A DNA stretch of 64,000 nt from Diphasiastrum complanatum (taxonomy: Eukaryota > Streptophyta > Lycopodiopsida > Lycopodiales > Lycopodiaceae): NCBI GenBank assembly GCA_029204225.1, contig CM055102.1, positions 6,811,820 through 6,875,819 of the forward strand, in the 5' to 3' direction. The notes beneath the pieces were generated by a model. The model saw only the letters and a program-made list of their open reading frames with translations, was not told where the DNA came from and searched no databases. Below are positions 47,811 through 60,415 of this stretch, one piece after another. The position numbers and the translations under genes are program-made. The first letter of the stretch is position 1. Each line of letters opens with the position of its first letter.

Positions 47811-47975
47811 CATAAAATCGTGGGTGTGAGCAGCAGGGGAAGCTTGAGGCTTTGAGCGCGGCGTGTAGAAACGGAAACGCAACAGATAGCAGCTGAAATA
47901 TTCAAGTAGAATGATTCATACAGTACAATCGCTTGAAGTAATAACTTCAGCTTGTTGAGCGTGATACAGGTGACA
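47811..47975 (-). mobile_element. Fragment of a copia A-family LTR, minus strand
   Basis: Read on the minus strand this matches the 3' part of copia A's LTR: ATCACGCTCAACAAGCTGAA, TACTTCAAGCGATTGTACT, GTTGCGTTTCCGTTTCTACA and a closing TTTTATGACA. No primer site follows the CA end and no other part of an element adjoins it, so it is a truncated solo-type fragment. It shows that the family is present in more than one place. Confidence 0.7.
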
Positions 47976-48299
47976 AGTGCTGATATGATATGATACCACA
48001 ATTTGCGCAAGCATGGTTATGTATTTGACGTATTTGTGTTGGTTTGCATGAATGTGTGCTTGCATGTTACCTTGTCATTGGGGTCTAGATATGAGTCGGA
48101 GTGGTATGTGTTTATTCTTGTAAATAGACTTTCGTGAGTTTTTATAGTGAACGTTGGATGATGTAGTTATGTCGGTTTTTCATCAACATTGATTTAGTTG
48201 ATTTAGTTGTTAGCATAGAATCTAAAGATTTTCAAATAAAAGTAACATATTTTATAATTTCTAATATGCAAAAAATGTAGATCTTAATCAAATGATAAA

Positions 48300-48986
48300 T
48301 GTTGTGAGTCCCAAAACTAGGGGTCTCTCCGAGCATAGTTGAGGATACCTAGCAGCTGTGGTTTACATCCTCATGAAAGATTTCTACCTCAACAACTGAA
48401 GAAGTAGTGAAAAAAAATATAGATTTTACTAATTAGATATACTGGAAATTAGATCTACTCAAACATGTGGACTTCCACAGTTACTTTGAACATTGTTTGA
48501 GTTAAAGTTATGTTAGGATCTAGTGCAATATACATATCACATCAATCAATCACCATAGCCACTCCTCACAAGCTCTCAAAGATGGCACAACAAAATTTAT
48601 TGATTACAAAGAGAATATTGTATATATACTAAAAGCCCCAACATGCATGGGCTCGACAAGTGTCAACACATTGAAATAGGCACTTGTCTAGCTAATAGAC
48701 CCAACATGGACTAAAAGACTGACAAACTCAGGACATGCCCCTGAGTATAGCAAATGCAGTCAAAAATATATTGTACATGCTAATTTTTCCTACGTGTGGC
48801 TACTTGGCTAACCCAAGTAGCCGACTATAGGACGAGTGTCTGATTGATATGTCGATGGCGATGGTGGGTCAAACCCGATAACAACCAAATACATTAAATC
48901 TAATTAACTGTACACTTATTACAATATCATATTTTAAGCTTACATAAAATATAAATCAGATCGACTCTGATTTCTAACTCTCCCTT
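48300..48986 (-). mobile_element. Possible copia LTR (minus) preceded by a polypurine-like tract
   Basis: On the minus strand GCTTAAGGGAGAG (about 48999-48987) resembles a copia polypurine tract, and TTAGAAATCAGAG follows it like an LTR start lacking its first bases. A CA end (CTCACAACA) lies near 48300. No second copy or coding remnant confirms it. Confidence 0.3.
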
Positions 48987-48999
48987 AAGCTCAAATGTG

Positions 49000-50040
49000 A
49001 TAGAGGTAAAGATATATACTACAGCAATGTCTGGAGTGTCCAAAAGATGTTATGCATATCCATGCTACCTTGTACTTGACTCACACTCAAACACACCCAT
49101 CAAACCATTGTAAAAGAACATTGTGTGAATTTTTAGATCTAATTTATATTGACATAGTGCTAAGAGTAGATGATGAAGTTCATGAAACTTGATTAAACGG
49201 AGAGACTCGTTTGAAATATACCTTAGTTCAAATATTTGAATATAGAGCTGATGTCCCTTCAAAATAATATTTATTGTATTTCAAAATTAGCTAGATAAAT
49301 CAATTTTGACAATCTATCAATATAATGTGTTGACCTCACATAAATGTTATGAACATTGATAATTTATAATCAACTTAAACATCTATTATGAAATGCAAAG
49401 TATTTTTATTTTTATGAGAACTAACGAAGTCTAATAACATGATTATATAAAACTATTGTTTTGATGAGTTTGCCATTTTTCAAAGAAATATGTGAAAATT
49501 CATTGACAAATAGTTCTATAAAGACAACAATCTAGAAAATAATTTAAATTTTTCTAGAAAAACATGACAATGAAAATCAAGTTGTCGATTCAATATTTGG
49601 ATTGTTATATTTCATGTATAATATGTTTGTTTAATTATGATCAAGATTTTTGAGTATGCAATCGAGATTTTTTTTATTATAAATATTTTCATTTTGTAAT
49701 ATACGCTACATATATAGATTAAAACAAAAAATTGGAAAATGTATATGATTTGAATTTTTATGCAATAAACTTTTTTTCCATAACAATAAAGTGTAATTTA
49801 TATTCAAAATTTAATATAAGAAGAATATTTTTTAATACAACAATAGTTACTAGACGATAAAATTTTAATAACAATCATCAAAATATTATAGGTATTTTAT
49901 TTTTTAGTTCATTTATTATTTCATATTTTAAGTATTTTAAGCATTTTTTAAACAATTTTTAGATTTTGTATTTGGCTAATTTATGCTCATCTATAAGACC
50001 ATTGAATTTGATGCATAATATGACTTGATTTTTTTGTTAG
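49000..50040. other. AT-rich intergenic stretch
   Basis: Strongly AT-rich DNA with no supported open frame. I see no LTR or family motif. Confidence 0.45.
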
Positions 50041-50059
50041 TCTGTCATATTGTGTATAG

Positions 50060-50950
50060 TTGTGACTATTGCTCTTGCTTGCTAATGATATAATCATTGT
50101 TGTTGTTTACGTGGATGACACATTGATACTATGCAGAAGCGAAGAGCTGATTGCTGAAGTAAAGAGCGACATCTCAAAACATTTCGAGATAACAAACCTA
50201 GGAGAAGCCAGATGTTATCTAGGCTTGCAAATCGACCATGACTATGACGAAGGAAAGCTGTACTTTCATCAGTTCAGGTAAATCCAAAAGATCCTAGATG
50301 ATTTCGGAATGACAGATTGCAAAGGGGCCAACACCGCAATGCTTGCAGGAACAATTTTGACAAACGAAGATTGTTCGAAGACCGACGAAGAGAAAGAGAT
50401 CATGCAACACACACCTTACAGGAGGCTAATTGGATCATTGATGTATCTAGCAGATAACATGCACCCCAACATTGCTTATGTTGTGTTTAGGATGGGCCAA
50501 TTCAATGTCAACCCAGGTCCTATACACTGGAAGATTGCGAAGCGAATCCTACAGTACCTTCAGAAGATAACGGATTTCGGACTGTGTTACTCTCGCAATA
50601 CTGGATTCCAGATGCACTCCTACAGTGATGCAAGTTGGGCATCGTTCAAGGATGAATGTAAAATAGTCTCAAGAGGGTGCACCATTGCAGCGAATGCAAC
50701 AATTCTCTGGGTCAGCAAGAAGAAGTCCATCACAGTTCAGTCATCCTGCAAAGCAGAATATGTCGCAGCCACGAAGATGGCCAACGAAATCACATGGCTC
50801 CGATAGTTCCTCAACAGACTGGCTGAAACCACCAAAGAGTCTCTAATCTTGCAGATGGACAATACTTATGCCATAAACTTGATGAAGGATCTCGTGTTTC
50901 ATTCGAGAAGCCATTAGACAAAGGATTGTTCGAGAGGTAGAGGAAGAGTC
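50060..50950 (+). pseudogene. Copia H fragment: RT end and RNase H
   Basis: The fragment starts within RT (IIIVVVYVDDTLILC, intact YVDD) and continues with FEITNLGEARCYLGLQI and, after a stop at 50279, LIGSLMYLADNMHPNIAYVV, HWKIAKRILQYL, YSDASWASFKDE, ILWVSKKKSITVQSSCKAEYV. A second stop ends it at 50806. A further piece gives LMKDLVFHSR and then, after a deletion, KPLDKGLFER, the normal end of copia pol. Gag, protease, integrase and the front of RT are missing on the left. The sequence resembles copia C at the C-terminus but is a separate copy. Confidence 0.85.
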
Positions 50951-50959
50951 TAGGAGTCA

Positions 50960-51310
50960 TAAAGCTACCACGCTTTGAAAGAAGCAGAAGAATTTGAAGG
51001 ACAATAAGACTAATTTTGAGCAAGCCGAATAGAACCAACATCAATAGTACGATAACAGTAGAAATCCAAGACCAACGCTATTATGCAAGTTTTGCAAGAG
51101 AATTAATCACAGCATCAATGATTGTCAAATTATGAGACATAATGAAACGAAGAAGATGCAGCAACAAGAAGGAACTTTAGATTCTAGCAAAATTGCCCAT
51201 GAAGATCCGACACTGTTGATGGTACAAACTAAAAATAGTCAGCAATGGTATCTTGATTCAAGAGCTTCTCAAAACATGACACCATGCAAGAACTATTGGG
51301 AAATCAGGTG
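50960..51310 (+). pseudogene. Copia gag zinc knuckle and protease fragment, after the pol end
   Basis: Right after the copia H pol end comes gag-type sequence: a CKFCKRINHSINDC knuckle (about 51087), a Gln/Lys-rich linker and WYLDSRASQNMT, a protease motif with Arg in place of the Gly of DSG. These parts normally precede pol, so the order here is permuted and no LTR lies between. This is either a head-to-tail pair that lost its LTR or an independent fragment. Confidence 0.7.
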
Positions 51311-51319
51311 ACTCCTCGG

Positions 51320-52905
51320 TGCATGAACTATGTCTATCGGATTTGAGCTATTTTTGATAATTTGATAGCCGCTATTGTCATAGGCGGTGAACATGACTGT
51401 CACTATAAAGATAGGTGGCGATCGTAGGTGCTGTCATTGTCAGAGTAGTTACATAATGCTAAAACTAGTTTAAACAAGTAACTAGCTTTATTTAGAGTGG
51501 TATCATGCTAATTAGACAATCGACAATTGTCGATTCAAGCTAGAGTCGAGATTGACAAAGGTTCTAGTGTTTGATTCAATAGTTGTTTGAATCGAACATT
51601 TGGGCTTATGTCGATAGTCGACACTCGATACTCCTTCAATAGTTTGACTATCAAGACTCCTTCGATAGTTTGACTGTTGCGTAGATACCTGTTTGAGATT
51701 CCCATGTATTTCTGTAGACTGTGCGACAATACAAGTTAATTTGTAGCAATATGAATGGATCTAGATTAACTACTGGATTTAGAGAGAGATGGATATATCC
51801 CATAGATCTTTTTTTTCTCTCTTTTCAAGGGTGTCCATTGGCTAGCCAATCATGAACCACCCATAGCCTTGGGCTATATATTTTTTCACCCTTGGACTTC
51901 AGAGGAATGGCTTTCTTCAAGAGTCTCTTGCCCCGTTCTTGCATTTAGGCTCTCCTAATACTCTTAAAACTCCTCTAAAAGTCAATGACAAATTTTCATG
52001 TGTAGACTTTTCCTTTGAATCCACCTTAAGAGCCCACATTAAATTCCCTCAAAAAAATTCTCCAAAACTTTTGGGGGTATGCTTTTCATGGCTCAAGATT
52101 TAGTGTACCTCTTATGATAAGCTCTTTGGGCTTCAAGACTAATCCACAAGGTTTAAGACCATTATTGCTCAAAGTGTCAATTGAAAGCCAAACTAAAAAC
52201 TAACCTTTTGTTCAAAATTTTGACTTCCATACAAGGTTACGTTCTAAGATTTTGGTTTCAAAATACAAGTGCAAAAATCTTCCATTTCCAAATTTAAAAA
52301 TAATTTTGAAACACACACACTTATGAATAACAAGAGCAATAATCTAAATGTAATTGTAAATAAATCTATGTATTAGGTGCCATCGGTAATATCATAGAAC
52401 TCACGAACGACAAACTCTTGGCATTACTTAGTAAATAGCACCTAGTATAAGGATATGCCCACTAACCTCTAGCCTTGTAACCTTAATTTGTGTGCATACA
52501 CAAGTTTCAAATTAAAGGAATTATATCATTCTTAACTTTGAATAACATGCAAGTTTCAACCTTTTAATACAAAACACTTCACAAGACAAAATGAGCATTT
52601 AGATGGTTTTAAAGTTTTACCCCTATATTTTAAAATTAATTATTAGTTAGACTTTCAATGAATATGTTGCTATATTTCATGTTTTCTTGGAAAAGGCAAA
52701 TAGGTCCTTGACATGATTGCACCTTGCTAGCAAGCCTTCAAGTTCTCAAGATAAGGGGCATGTCCCACCGCCACTTAATTAACCTAGTTTTAATAGTCGT
52801 CACTAAATACAATGACTACTCGGTGCCTCGTTTGTAGTTTGCCATATTACTTAAACTATCTAGGTAACGAGTTACCACCCATTAGCGCTTGGTGGGTGGT
52901 AACTC
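51320..52905. other. Intergenic stretch, nothing recognised
   Basis: No gene, LTR or retroelement motif is supported. The stretch contains short repeats of GATAGTTTGACT (near 51638 and 51664) and AT-rich DNA. Confidence 0.4.
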
Positions 52906-52913
52906 ATTACCTA

Positions 52914-52935
52914 GAGAGAGAGAGAGAGAGAGAGA
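52914..52935. repeat. (GA)n microsatellite, short
   Basis: About 11 GA units. A GGTAACGAGTTACCACCC / GGGTGGTAACTCATTACC inverted repeat lies just to the left, at about 52862-52911. Confidence 0.85.
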
Positions 52936-53168
52936 CCACATGTATAGCAATAGCTATGCCTCCATTACTTGCTATAAATTGCAGCGAGCTGCAAGACAAA
53001 CTTGTTTTTTTTGCATTATTGACAAGCTCATATTTAGAGAAGTTATCTTATTATCCTATATATAGATAGTCGCTGCACCAGGTATCTCATACATGTCGCA
53101 TCCCTCCTACGGTAGCCTTGTAAGGGAGGCACAACTCCTTTAAACAATGGTTGGTGAAGCATAGGTGG

Positions 53169-53174
<6 letters not shown>

Positions 53175-53226
<52 letters not shown>
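53175..53226. repeat. (GA)n microsatellite, about 26 units
   Basis: A pure GA run follows a short TG run. No function is evident. Confidence 0.95.
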
Positions 53227-53228
<2 letters not shown>

Positions 53229-54185
53229 GTAGTTTTTGGTTGATAACTAGTGCTCGAGAAAATCAGAAAGTATAGAAAAGGAATTGGCAAATTAAAAAAA
53301 AAAGGCAATATACAAGATATTTGATGATTTTGTATACAAGCATATAAACCTTTAAAGGTTTTATAAAATGCAAGTTTTTTGAGGATAACTCAAAAGAGGT
53401 TTCCCGAGCACTACTCATAGGTTGCAAGAATTGGTTGGAAGAGGCAGTATGTTCTTAACTTTGCAAAAAAGAAATTCTTAGTTGTGCTACTACAACTAAT
53501 AATTGGCTCACACCTGTACATCGCATGGGCGAAAACAACCGTCTAGAAGTAGCCTTGTCATGTGGCACCCCTAAGAAAGAGGAGTATCCAAACATAAGTT
53601 TGCTAACTGTGTATTTGGCCAAGGGTTTGAACATTGGGCAAAAATACAAAGATATAATTAGCACCGCTACTAACTGAATCAATTAACTGGTAGCTAGCAA
53701 TTGGCGAGCACCGGCCTCGCCAAAGTTACTCTAGCATTTTTTATGGCTTGGGTAAAGAAGGGTGGGGGCAGCGTCCATTGACACCAACCTTAAGGTGTGC
53801 AGGTTCAATGGAGTAGTCGCTGGTGCCACGTGGCACGATTGGGTACCAACCAAAAAACAGGCCAGCTGTCCCCACGCATGCCCTCGCCCTGGCCTTTCAC
53901 GGTTTTTTCAAACTTTGAAGTTGACGTGAAAGGGGTCACTTGGACTTGGTCACGTCCACTTTAGCTGCCTCTTCCGTTGGCCCTCGTGGCCAGAGAAATG
54001 TAGCGGATGTTCCTCCAAAGTTGGAGGCTCTCCTGCTATTTTGACGGCCTTGTTAGCGGGTCCCTTCTTCGAGCAGGATCGTTTTGGCGGAGGTTTTGGT
54101 CCAGAATACTCGGCCTTGGTGAGAGTTTGAACTGCGCTGTTTTAGCAGGAGCCAGAGCCAGCCTTAATGACAAATTATACTTGAA

Positions 54186-54690
54186 GCGCCCCGCACTTGG
54201 ATTCTTGCCACGAGTCAAAATTGCCACTTGGACGATTCTCATTGGCTGATTAAATGCTACGTGGCATTATCTGAAGGCCTTTAAAATATCCAATGGTGTT
54301 AGCGTTAAAGTCATAGCGTGTCATGAAGGTAGCTTAAAGACACGATATACTCCACGCCCGCCCACTTCGATGGTAGCCACGAGTCACAGCGCCACTTGGA
54401 GGCTTATGAACGGTTAACTGGATGCGACGTGGCATGATCTTAATGCCTCTAAACATATCCAATGGCTGTAAGCTTAAAGCCTTAGCGTGCGACTAAGGTG
54501 TCGATTATTTTAAGAGCGGGAGCGGGCCGCTGGAGCTTAAAGACACGACGTGCTCTACGCCCGCCCACTTCGATGCGAGACACGACTCACATCGCCACTT
54601 GGAAGCCTTTCAATGGCTACTGGCTCGACGTACGTGGCATAATCTGGTGGCTTTAGAAATATCTAATGGCTATGAGGTTAAATTCCTAGC
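54186..54690 (+). promoter_or_regulatory. Three diverged tandem modules with ACGTGGCA, upstream of the TOG/ARM gene
   Basis: Three imperfect units start at about 54188, 54359 and 54563. Each contains in order CGCCCACTT(C)GATG or CCGCACTTGGAT, CACGAGTCA or CACGACTCA, TTGCCACTTGG or CGCCACTTGG, then CTACGTGGCA, CGACGTGGCA or GTACGTGGCA, followed by AT(A)TCTAATGG or ATATCCAATGG and TTAAAG(T)C(A/T)TAGCGTG. ACGTGGC is the core of ABRE/G-box sites bound by plant bZIP and bHLH factors. The array lies 1.3-1.9 kb before the coding start. A regulatory role is inferred. Confidence 0.55.
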
Positions 54691-54940
54691 GTGCGACGGA
54701 GGTGCTGCTATTTGAAACACCCGAGACAACGACAAACTGGGAGGGGCCGCTATATTTGGAGCCTGCTAAATCTAAGAGGCTGCTAATTAGGGTAGTTAAG
54801 AGCCCTGCTAAATTTAAACCTTGTTCGAAGGGAAATTTGACCGCTGTTTTTGGCGGCCTTTTTAGCGGTCCTTTTTCCTTCGAAGGAGAAAAACTGAACC
54901 CAATCTACGCACGATTGGATCGAGAGCTGTTTTCGCTAGA

Positions 54941-54941
<1 letters not shown>

Positions 54942-54972
<31 letters not shown>
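54942..54972. repeat. (CT)n microsatellite, about 15 units
   Basis: A CT run in the presumed promoter or 5'-UTR region of the downstream gene. CT-rich tracts near the start of transcription are common in plant promoters. Confidence 0.9.
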
Positions 54973-54973
<1 letters not shown>

Positions 54974-56042
54974 CCTTTTTTTCTCTTTTCTCTTTGCCTG
55001 CTCGATCGATCTCGTCCCTTTGCTCGATCGTAATCCAGCCTCTGGCCTGGCAATGCATGAGCCTGGAGGTGGTCACAGATAGCACATGTGAAGCACAGCT
55101 TCTTTTGCGGTTTCCAAAATGGCTTCTCGTGAAGTGTGCAGTGCAATGGAGCAGCGTTTGGAATAAAATACGAGGATATGCCGTTTTTGTTTCGCTACAT
55201 ATATGATATTTTCGCAATATACCTGTGTTGCTGGCTTTAGCTCGCGTCCCTGTGCCGGCCTTGGCATCCTTTGGCTTCCGCTGACCTATCTTAGGTGGAG
55301 CCAGCATTTCATCCTCAGAATCAGTTTGCCGCATCCATCATCTTGTGTTGCTTCCAGAGAATCTTTTAATAGAGCCTGCCTCGTGACATCTTTGCATTTC
55401 GCCTGATAGAGTTCATTCACTTGCATTTTGCTATAGGTTGTCTTTCTTCGTTACCTGCTGATATTTCACCTCTTTATTTAGCCTGGATACGTTCTCAGAC
55501 GAATCATGTGATTTTTGCCACACTTTCTGGCTGATCCATAGTGCTCGTATTATTTGCCTCTATTACTTAATTACTTCTTAAGTATGACGTTTCCTGAAAT
55601 CTTGGTTACTTCAAAGCCACTCGGCTTTACCTTTCTTCGGTTTAGTCCTTGAGCAATCTATCTGCATTTTGCTATTAGTTACTGTTGCTTCATTGTGACT
55701 CACTCTAGATCCATTTACATATTTCATATAGTTGCATCATATCGTTTTATAGCTTGCCCATAGGATCTCCTAGATTTACTTCTAATGTAATCCACTTGTA
55801 TTTGGCCATAGACTCGAGTTGCTTCATTAGCTGATGGTGTATAGGTTTCCTTGCATTTGGTAGATTACATCTGGTAAGATTTATCGGCATGTCATTGTGG
55901 TTTGTAAGCTTAGATTTCGATCTTTTTCTGCATATCTTGGATGTACCCCTTTCTCAAACGCAGTTTTATTCTACGTCCTTAAAACTTTAACGTTGTATTG
56001 TTAATCAAGTTTCTTCTTTGGTTCAAAACTTCAGCTGCCTTC

Positions 56043-59000
56043 ATGTCAGATATTGCGCTCAGAAAACTGAACTCTGTTCCTCCATCCGAGAGGCGGAGTA
56101 GTATTATCAGGAAAGGTACCATGAAGGTGATGTTAGATCCTCCAAATGACGAAAACTTAGACATCAACCAGAGCGTGTGCAGGTCAAACGGCCAAAGCAT
56201 TTCATCTAAAAGCTATTGTGAAGGTCTTTCTGGGCATTTTGAAGCTCCCGCTGATCCAATTGCTCAAGAAATTGAGTACATTTTTTCTGAAGATCTGAAA
56301 CCAATGGAAGATGCTGAAAAACACCTTCTTGTATGCCACTGACAGTTCTGTTATTCTCACAGTAGGAGGTCTTCTTTTGATCATAATGGCGTACGAAGTT
56401 ATGATGATTACTGTCTTTGTCATCGGCAAGCAATAACCATGACGAAATGGCCCACTTATAAGATGCTCATATGAATTCAATGTGGCGTTTGATGCAGACG
56501 CTGTTGCACAGGCTGGATTCAAAGGAATGGCTAACCGTCTTGGAAGCTCTCAATCATGTGAGACGGCTGTCAGTTTTCAATGCCTCGGAAATGGTTGATA
56601 TGCTGTAAGTCTCTCTGTTCAAAATGAATTGAATGCCCTTTCTGGAAATGAGAACTCCTCTTTTGTCACAGACTTATTTTGATTTATTCCACTTGACCCA
56701 ACTTGCCAGACTGGAATTTGATATGGTTTTAAGATTGAACTTTACAAGTTACTGATGAAAAGGCTTGGAAAGCAGGAATGCCGTTGTGTCTCTGGTTATC
56801 AAAGCCATGAAGAACCCCAGGAGTGCACTTTGTAAGACCGCAATCATGACGTCTGCAGACTTGCTGAAATCGTACCCAGACAAACTGCTAGAAATTCTTG
56901 ACCCGCTAGTAAGTGCACTATCTTCTGCAAGTCAGCGATGCTGAAGTTGGAACTTGGGTATGAGTTAATTGGCCCAAGCTCACTTTTGCTAAGAGAATAC
57001 TGTGCAAATTCTTACATGCACCCTTTCTACTTTTTTGGTTATAAAATGTATGCTATGCATGAGTGAGTTGGTGAGTTATAGGGGGACTCCATAAAGTCAT
57101 CCTTTATTGTACTTCATGATGGGATATCGAACTTATAGTTGAATATATGTGTCCTTCTCCTTAAGTTCAATCGAAGTATCATCGGATGCTAGGTTATGGT
57201 TTGTATTGCACCGATACATCACCTGCTTATGAAATAATTCCCTTCTTTGAACTTGGTTGGCAACTCGATATAATCTTTCATTTTCCAAGGCTCGGATTTT
57301 TGATTGCCAAAACCTTTTGTTTTTAAGAGTTTGCAAAAGTTAGTACGACTGTCTTCGAATCTTGCATAACATTATGTTGGTAGTAGTATCGTTCCTTTGT
57401 GATCATTGCTATGCATGTGGTTGAAATTTCTTGATTGGCAAAGTGTGTATGCCATATTCAGTAATAAGTTGCTTTCACTTTTGGAAACTATAACCAGTAG
57501 ACTATTTTTTACTCCTGCAGTTTGTCTTGTCTTCAAGATGTTCAATGAGCTAATATGTTTGTTTTGACAGCTGTTGCAACTACTGTTGAAGGCATCTCAA
57601 GATAAGAAGTTTGTGTGTGAAGAAGCGGAAAAAGCATTGTTTGGAATGACCACATGGATAACTCCGAATCCTTTGCTGCAGAAGCTGCAACCTTATGTCA
57701 CACATCGCAATCCACGTGTTAGGGCTAAGGTTGCCATGTGTATTAGCAAGAGTGTTTCTAGGCTGGTACTTCCTTTTTACCTAGCATTTATTGGCACATA
57801 TTATCTCAAAAACCTCTTCTGTTATCTTTTTGGCAGGTACTTCTGCAATGATTTATCCTGGTTTGTTAACTCCATGGTATATAAGTGATTGCTTTTTTGA
57901 ATCATGGTATTAGACTTTAGTTTATTTTGTATGTTTGCAAGATCAGTCTTTTGGTCGTATTTTGATTCATGGTTTTGGCTTCCAATTTTTGCTTTTGACT
58001 ATTTTCTTCCTTCACAACTTAAAGGAGCGTTTACATAGGAATAATCTACAAATTCTACCTTCATAATAACTTTAAACCGTTAATCGTAACTATGAACTTT
58101 GCAAATGCCATCAATTCCTTTTGTAAAGTAAATTTGATTTGAAGGTAGGTGGTATACTTCAATTGTACATGATGAAGTATTTCTGTCATACTTGGAACCT
58201 TGAAAAAAAATAAAACAAAAGTTCTCATATGTTGCACTTCAAATCAACTCGTATATGGGTGCCCTATTTTTTACATGATCTATTAACATACTCTTGGTTT
58301 AAGAAAAGATATTGCATGCTATAGTTTTTTTGGCTCGTAGTAAGTTTTTATGAATGAATAGACCTACTTGTAATTTGGGATTTGAGCTTGACCTTTTGAT
58401 GATTTTTCCTCTACTTGCAAATAACAAGCAACAAGATAATTTCGAATGCTCATATAATACATAGAATGATCGAGGTACTCGTTGTTGTTGTTGTTTGTTA
58501 AGTTTTGTTTTTTTCACCCTAATAAATAAAGCTTTTTGCTTGTGTTTGGGCTTACAGTTTTGAAGTCTTTGCTCATAAAGTGGGCATCCTTGGTACATTT
58601 CAAGCAGTATATACCAGGTTGTAACCTGTTGATATTTTTGGGGCGGCTCATTGTTGATTGTTCAGTTTGGAGCATCCATACTATACATGCTGTTCATCAC
58701 CATGTCAAAATTAGCCGCTTCTAGACTAGAATCTAAGTACATACGACAATTTGCATCTTGTAGAATACAGTCTTGAAATCAAACTACAGTGACTAGTCTA
58801 TTATCTACTACTATGCTTCTAAATATAGTCTGCTCCCCTTTGGCCCTCTTACAAAGTGTGATCAGAGACTCGTCACTCTCTTCCAACCTCTCAAGATCCT
58901 CCTCAGTCTCAACCTCATCCTCATCGTCTTCCTTTGACTCATATATATACTTATTTGACTTTAAAGTCTCCTTTAATTTAGAGCATTCCTTGAGAGCTCA

Positions 59001-60415
59001 GAAGCTCTTAGCTTGTGCTTGCCACCTTGCACGTGTCAAGGCACACGTGGAAGTTGTGCACAACGTGTTGGAAACGATTATATCATTTTGAAAATTTGAA
59101 TCTTCAAGCTATCAACGAAAATATTGCAACTAGGATTCAGGAAAGTGGGAGATTGGAATCAAGTTTCAAGTTTCAACCTATAGCAAGTAGAGCTTGTTGA
59201 TGGAGGAACATATGATGTCATCATCATGTAACCTTGGTGGCAGGTTTGGAAGTTTTGTGACATCAATGTCATCTCGTCATTGGAAAGTTGAAATTAAAAA
59301 TTGTAGGCTCCCTAGAGCAAACTTAGTCCACTTGTTGATTACGCCAAACATAGGTGATTACATGCTGAAGCAGCTCACGTGTACATAAAGAATATCTCTA
59401 AGCTGCATGGGATGCCAAACAGTATATCATCAGGTTGAGACACAGGATTCACTAGCAATGTTTGGAGGGCTCTCTTTGGCAATTTTCTTCAAAGTTCAGC
59501 ATATTATCCTGATTGTAAGCAACATTAGCCTGATCATTTTTTATTATTGATTCTCAATATATCTTCTCTCCCTTCACTTCTCGTCTAACTTTAGTGACCT
59601 GCACCTACTCTTAGGTTATATAGGATCTTGTCCATGCTATGCATGATGGAGTTGTTGTAACCTTTTGTTGCTTGACTCTGTTAAAGTTGAAGAGTGGTCA
59701 TTCTTTTGTTATGTTCGAATTTCAATTGCCTTAGTGCTGGATACATTTCGTTTCCTCGGTACATCACATTTCCCTTCGATCTTTTTTGTGCAATCATTCT
59801 ATATCAAATCAAAATAAAAGTTTGGAACACTAGAGAGTGATACAACACGGTCCTGGCTTTGTATGCATACAAATGGACTAGATTTTTAGCAATGTTTTCA
59901 AAGTATATATGTACCAATCGAAGTATCATTGTGGTGTGTCTCATACAATCAATTATATTTGTTATGTAACAGTCTCTAAGTGTTTGAATTCTGATGATAT
60001 ATGAAGTGGGCATAGTAATTTTATACGCTATTTGTGGTGATGCTTGAAGATTTCATGAGTGCTTTTCATAAGCATCAAGCTTCCAACTTTAGTTGTAAAG
60101 TCGAGAATGTGTGCACTATTTTTTCTCCAGGGAGCTGATGGGATTAAAGATTATGGGTTGGAGCCTCTGATACAGTTAGCTGTTGCACAAGTAAATGACC
60201 AGCTTCCAGAAGCCCGTGAAGCTGCTCGCAAGCTTATTGTTGAACTTCATGCAGCATACAAACAAACCACTCCAGTTATTGAAGAATCTGATGTTGTGTC
60301 TACTTTGTATCAGCAAGATGGATGGGAGCAATATTGTCTAAGCAAACTTTCACCAACGGCTGCAAATGCTATATTTCGTATAACCTGTAATGGTACCACT
60401 GTTTCTCTATCTTAG
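56043..60415 (+). CDS. TOG/ARM-repeat superfamily protein (TOGARAM-like)
   Basis: Five exons encode 335 residues: 56043-56330, 56498-56604, 56776-56908, 57571-57765 and 60131-60415. The phases agree and all introns have GT-AG ends; the third exon's acceptor has a weak pyrimidine tract. Helical repeat signatures run in order: EWLTVLEALNHVRRLSVF, AVVSLVIKAMKNPRSALCKT, TSADLLKSYPDKLLEILDPL, LLLKASQDKKFVCEEAEKAL, LQPYVTHRNPRVRAKVAM, YGLEPLIQLAVAQVNDQLPE, REAARKLIVELHAAY and WEQYCLSKLSPTAANAIFRI. This arrangement is that of plant ARM/TOG proteins similar to Arabidopsis At4g15830, At3g01450 and At5g14790, related to TOG-array regulators. TOG domains bind tubulin, so a microtubule role is likely but unproven. 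A splice acceptor 8 bp before the ATG implies a 5'-UTR intron. The last intron is 2.4 kb. No stops interrupt the exons. Confidence 0.92.
57766..60130 (+). other. Large last intron of the TOG/ARM gene
   Basis: The intron starts GTACTTCC and ends TTTTTTCTCCAG. I found no retroelement motif or gene inside. A TTG/GTT run (about 58480-58500) is the only visible repeat. Confidence 0.7.
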
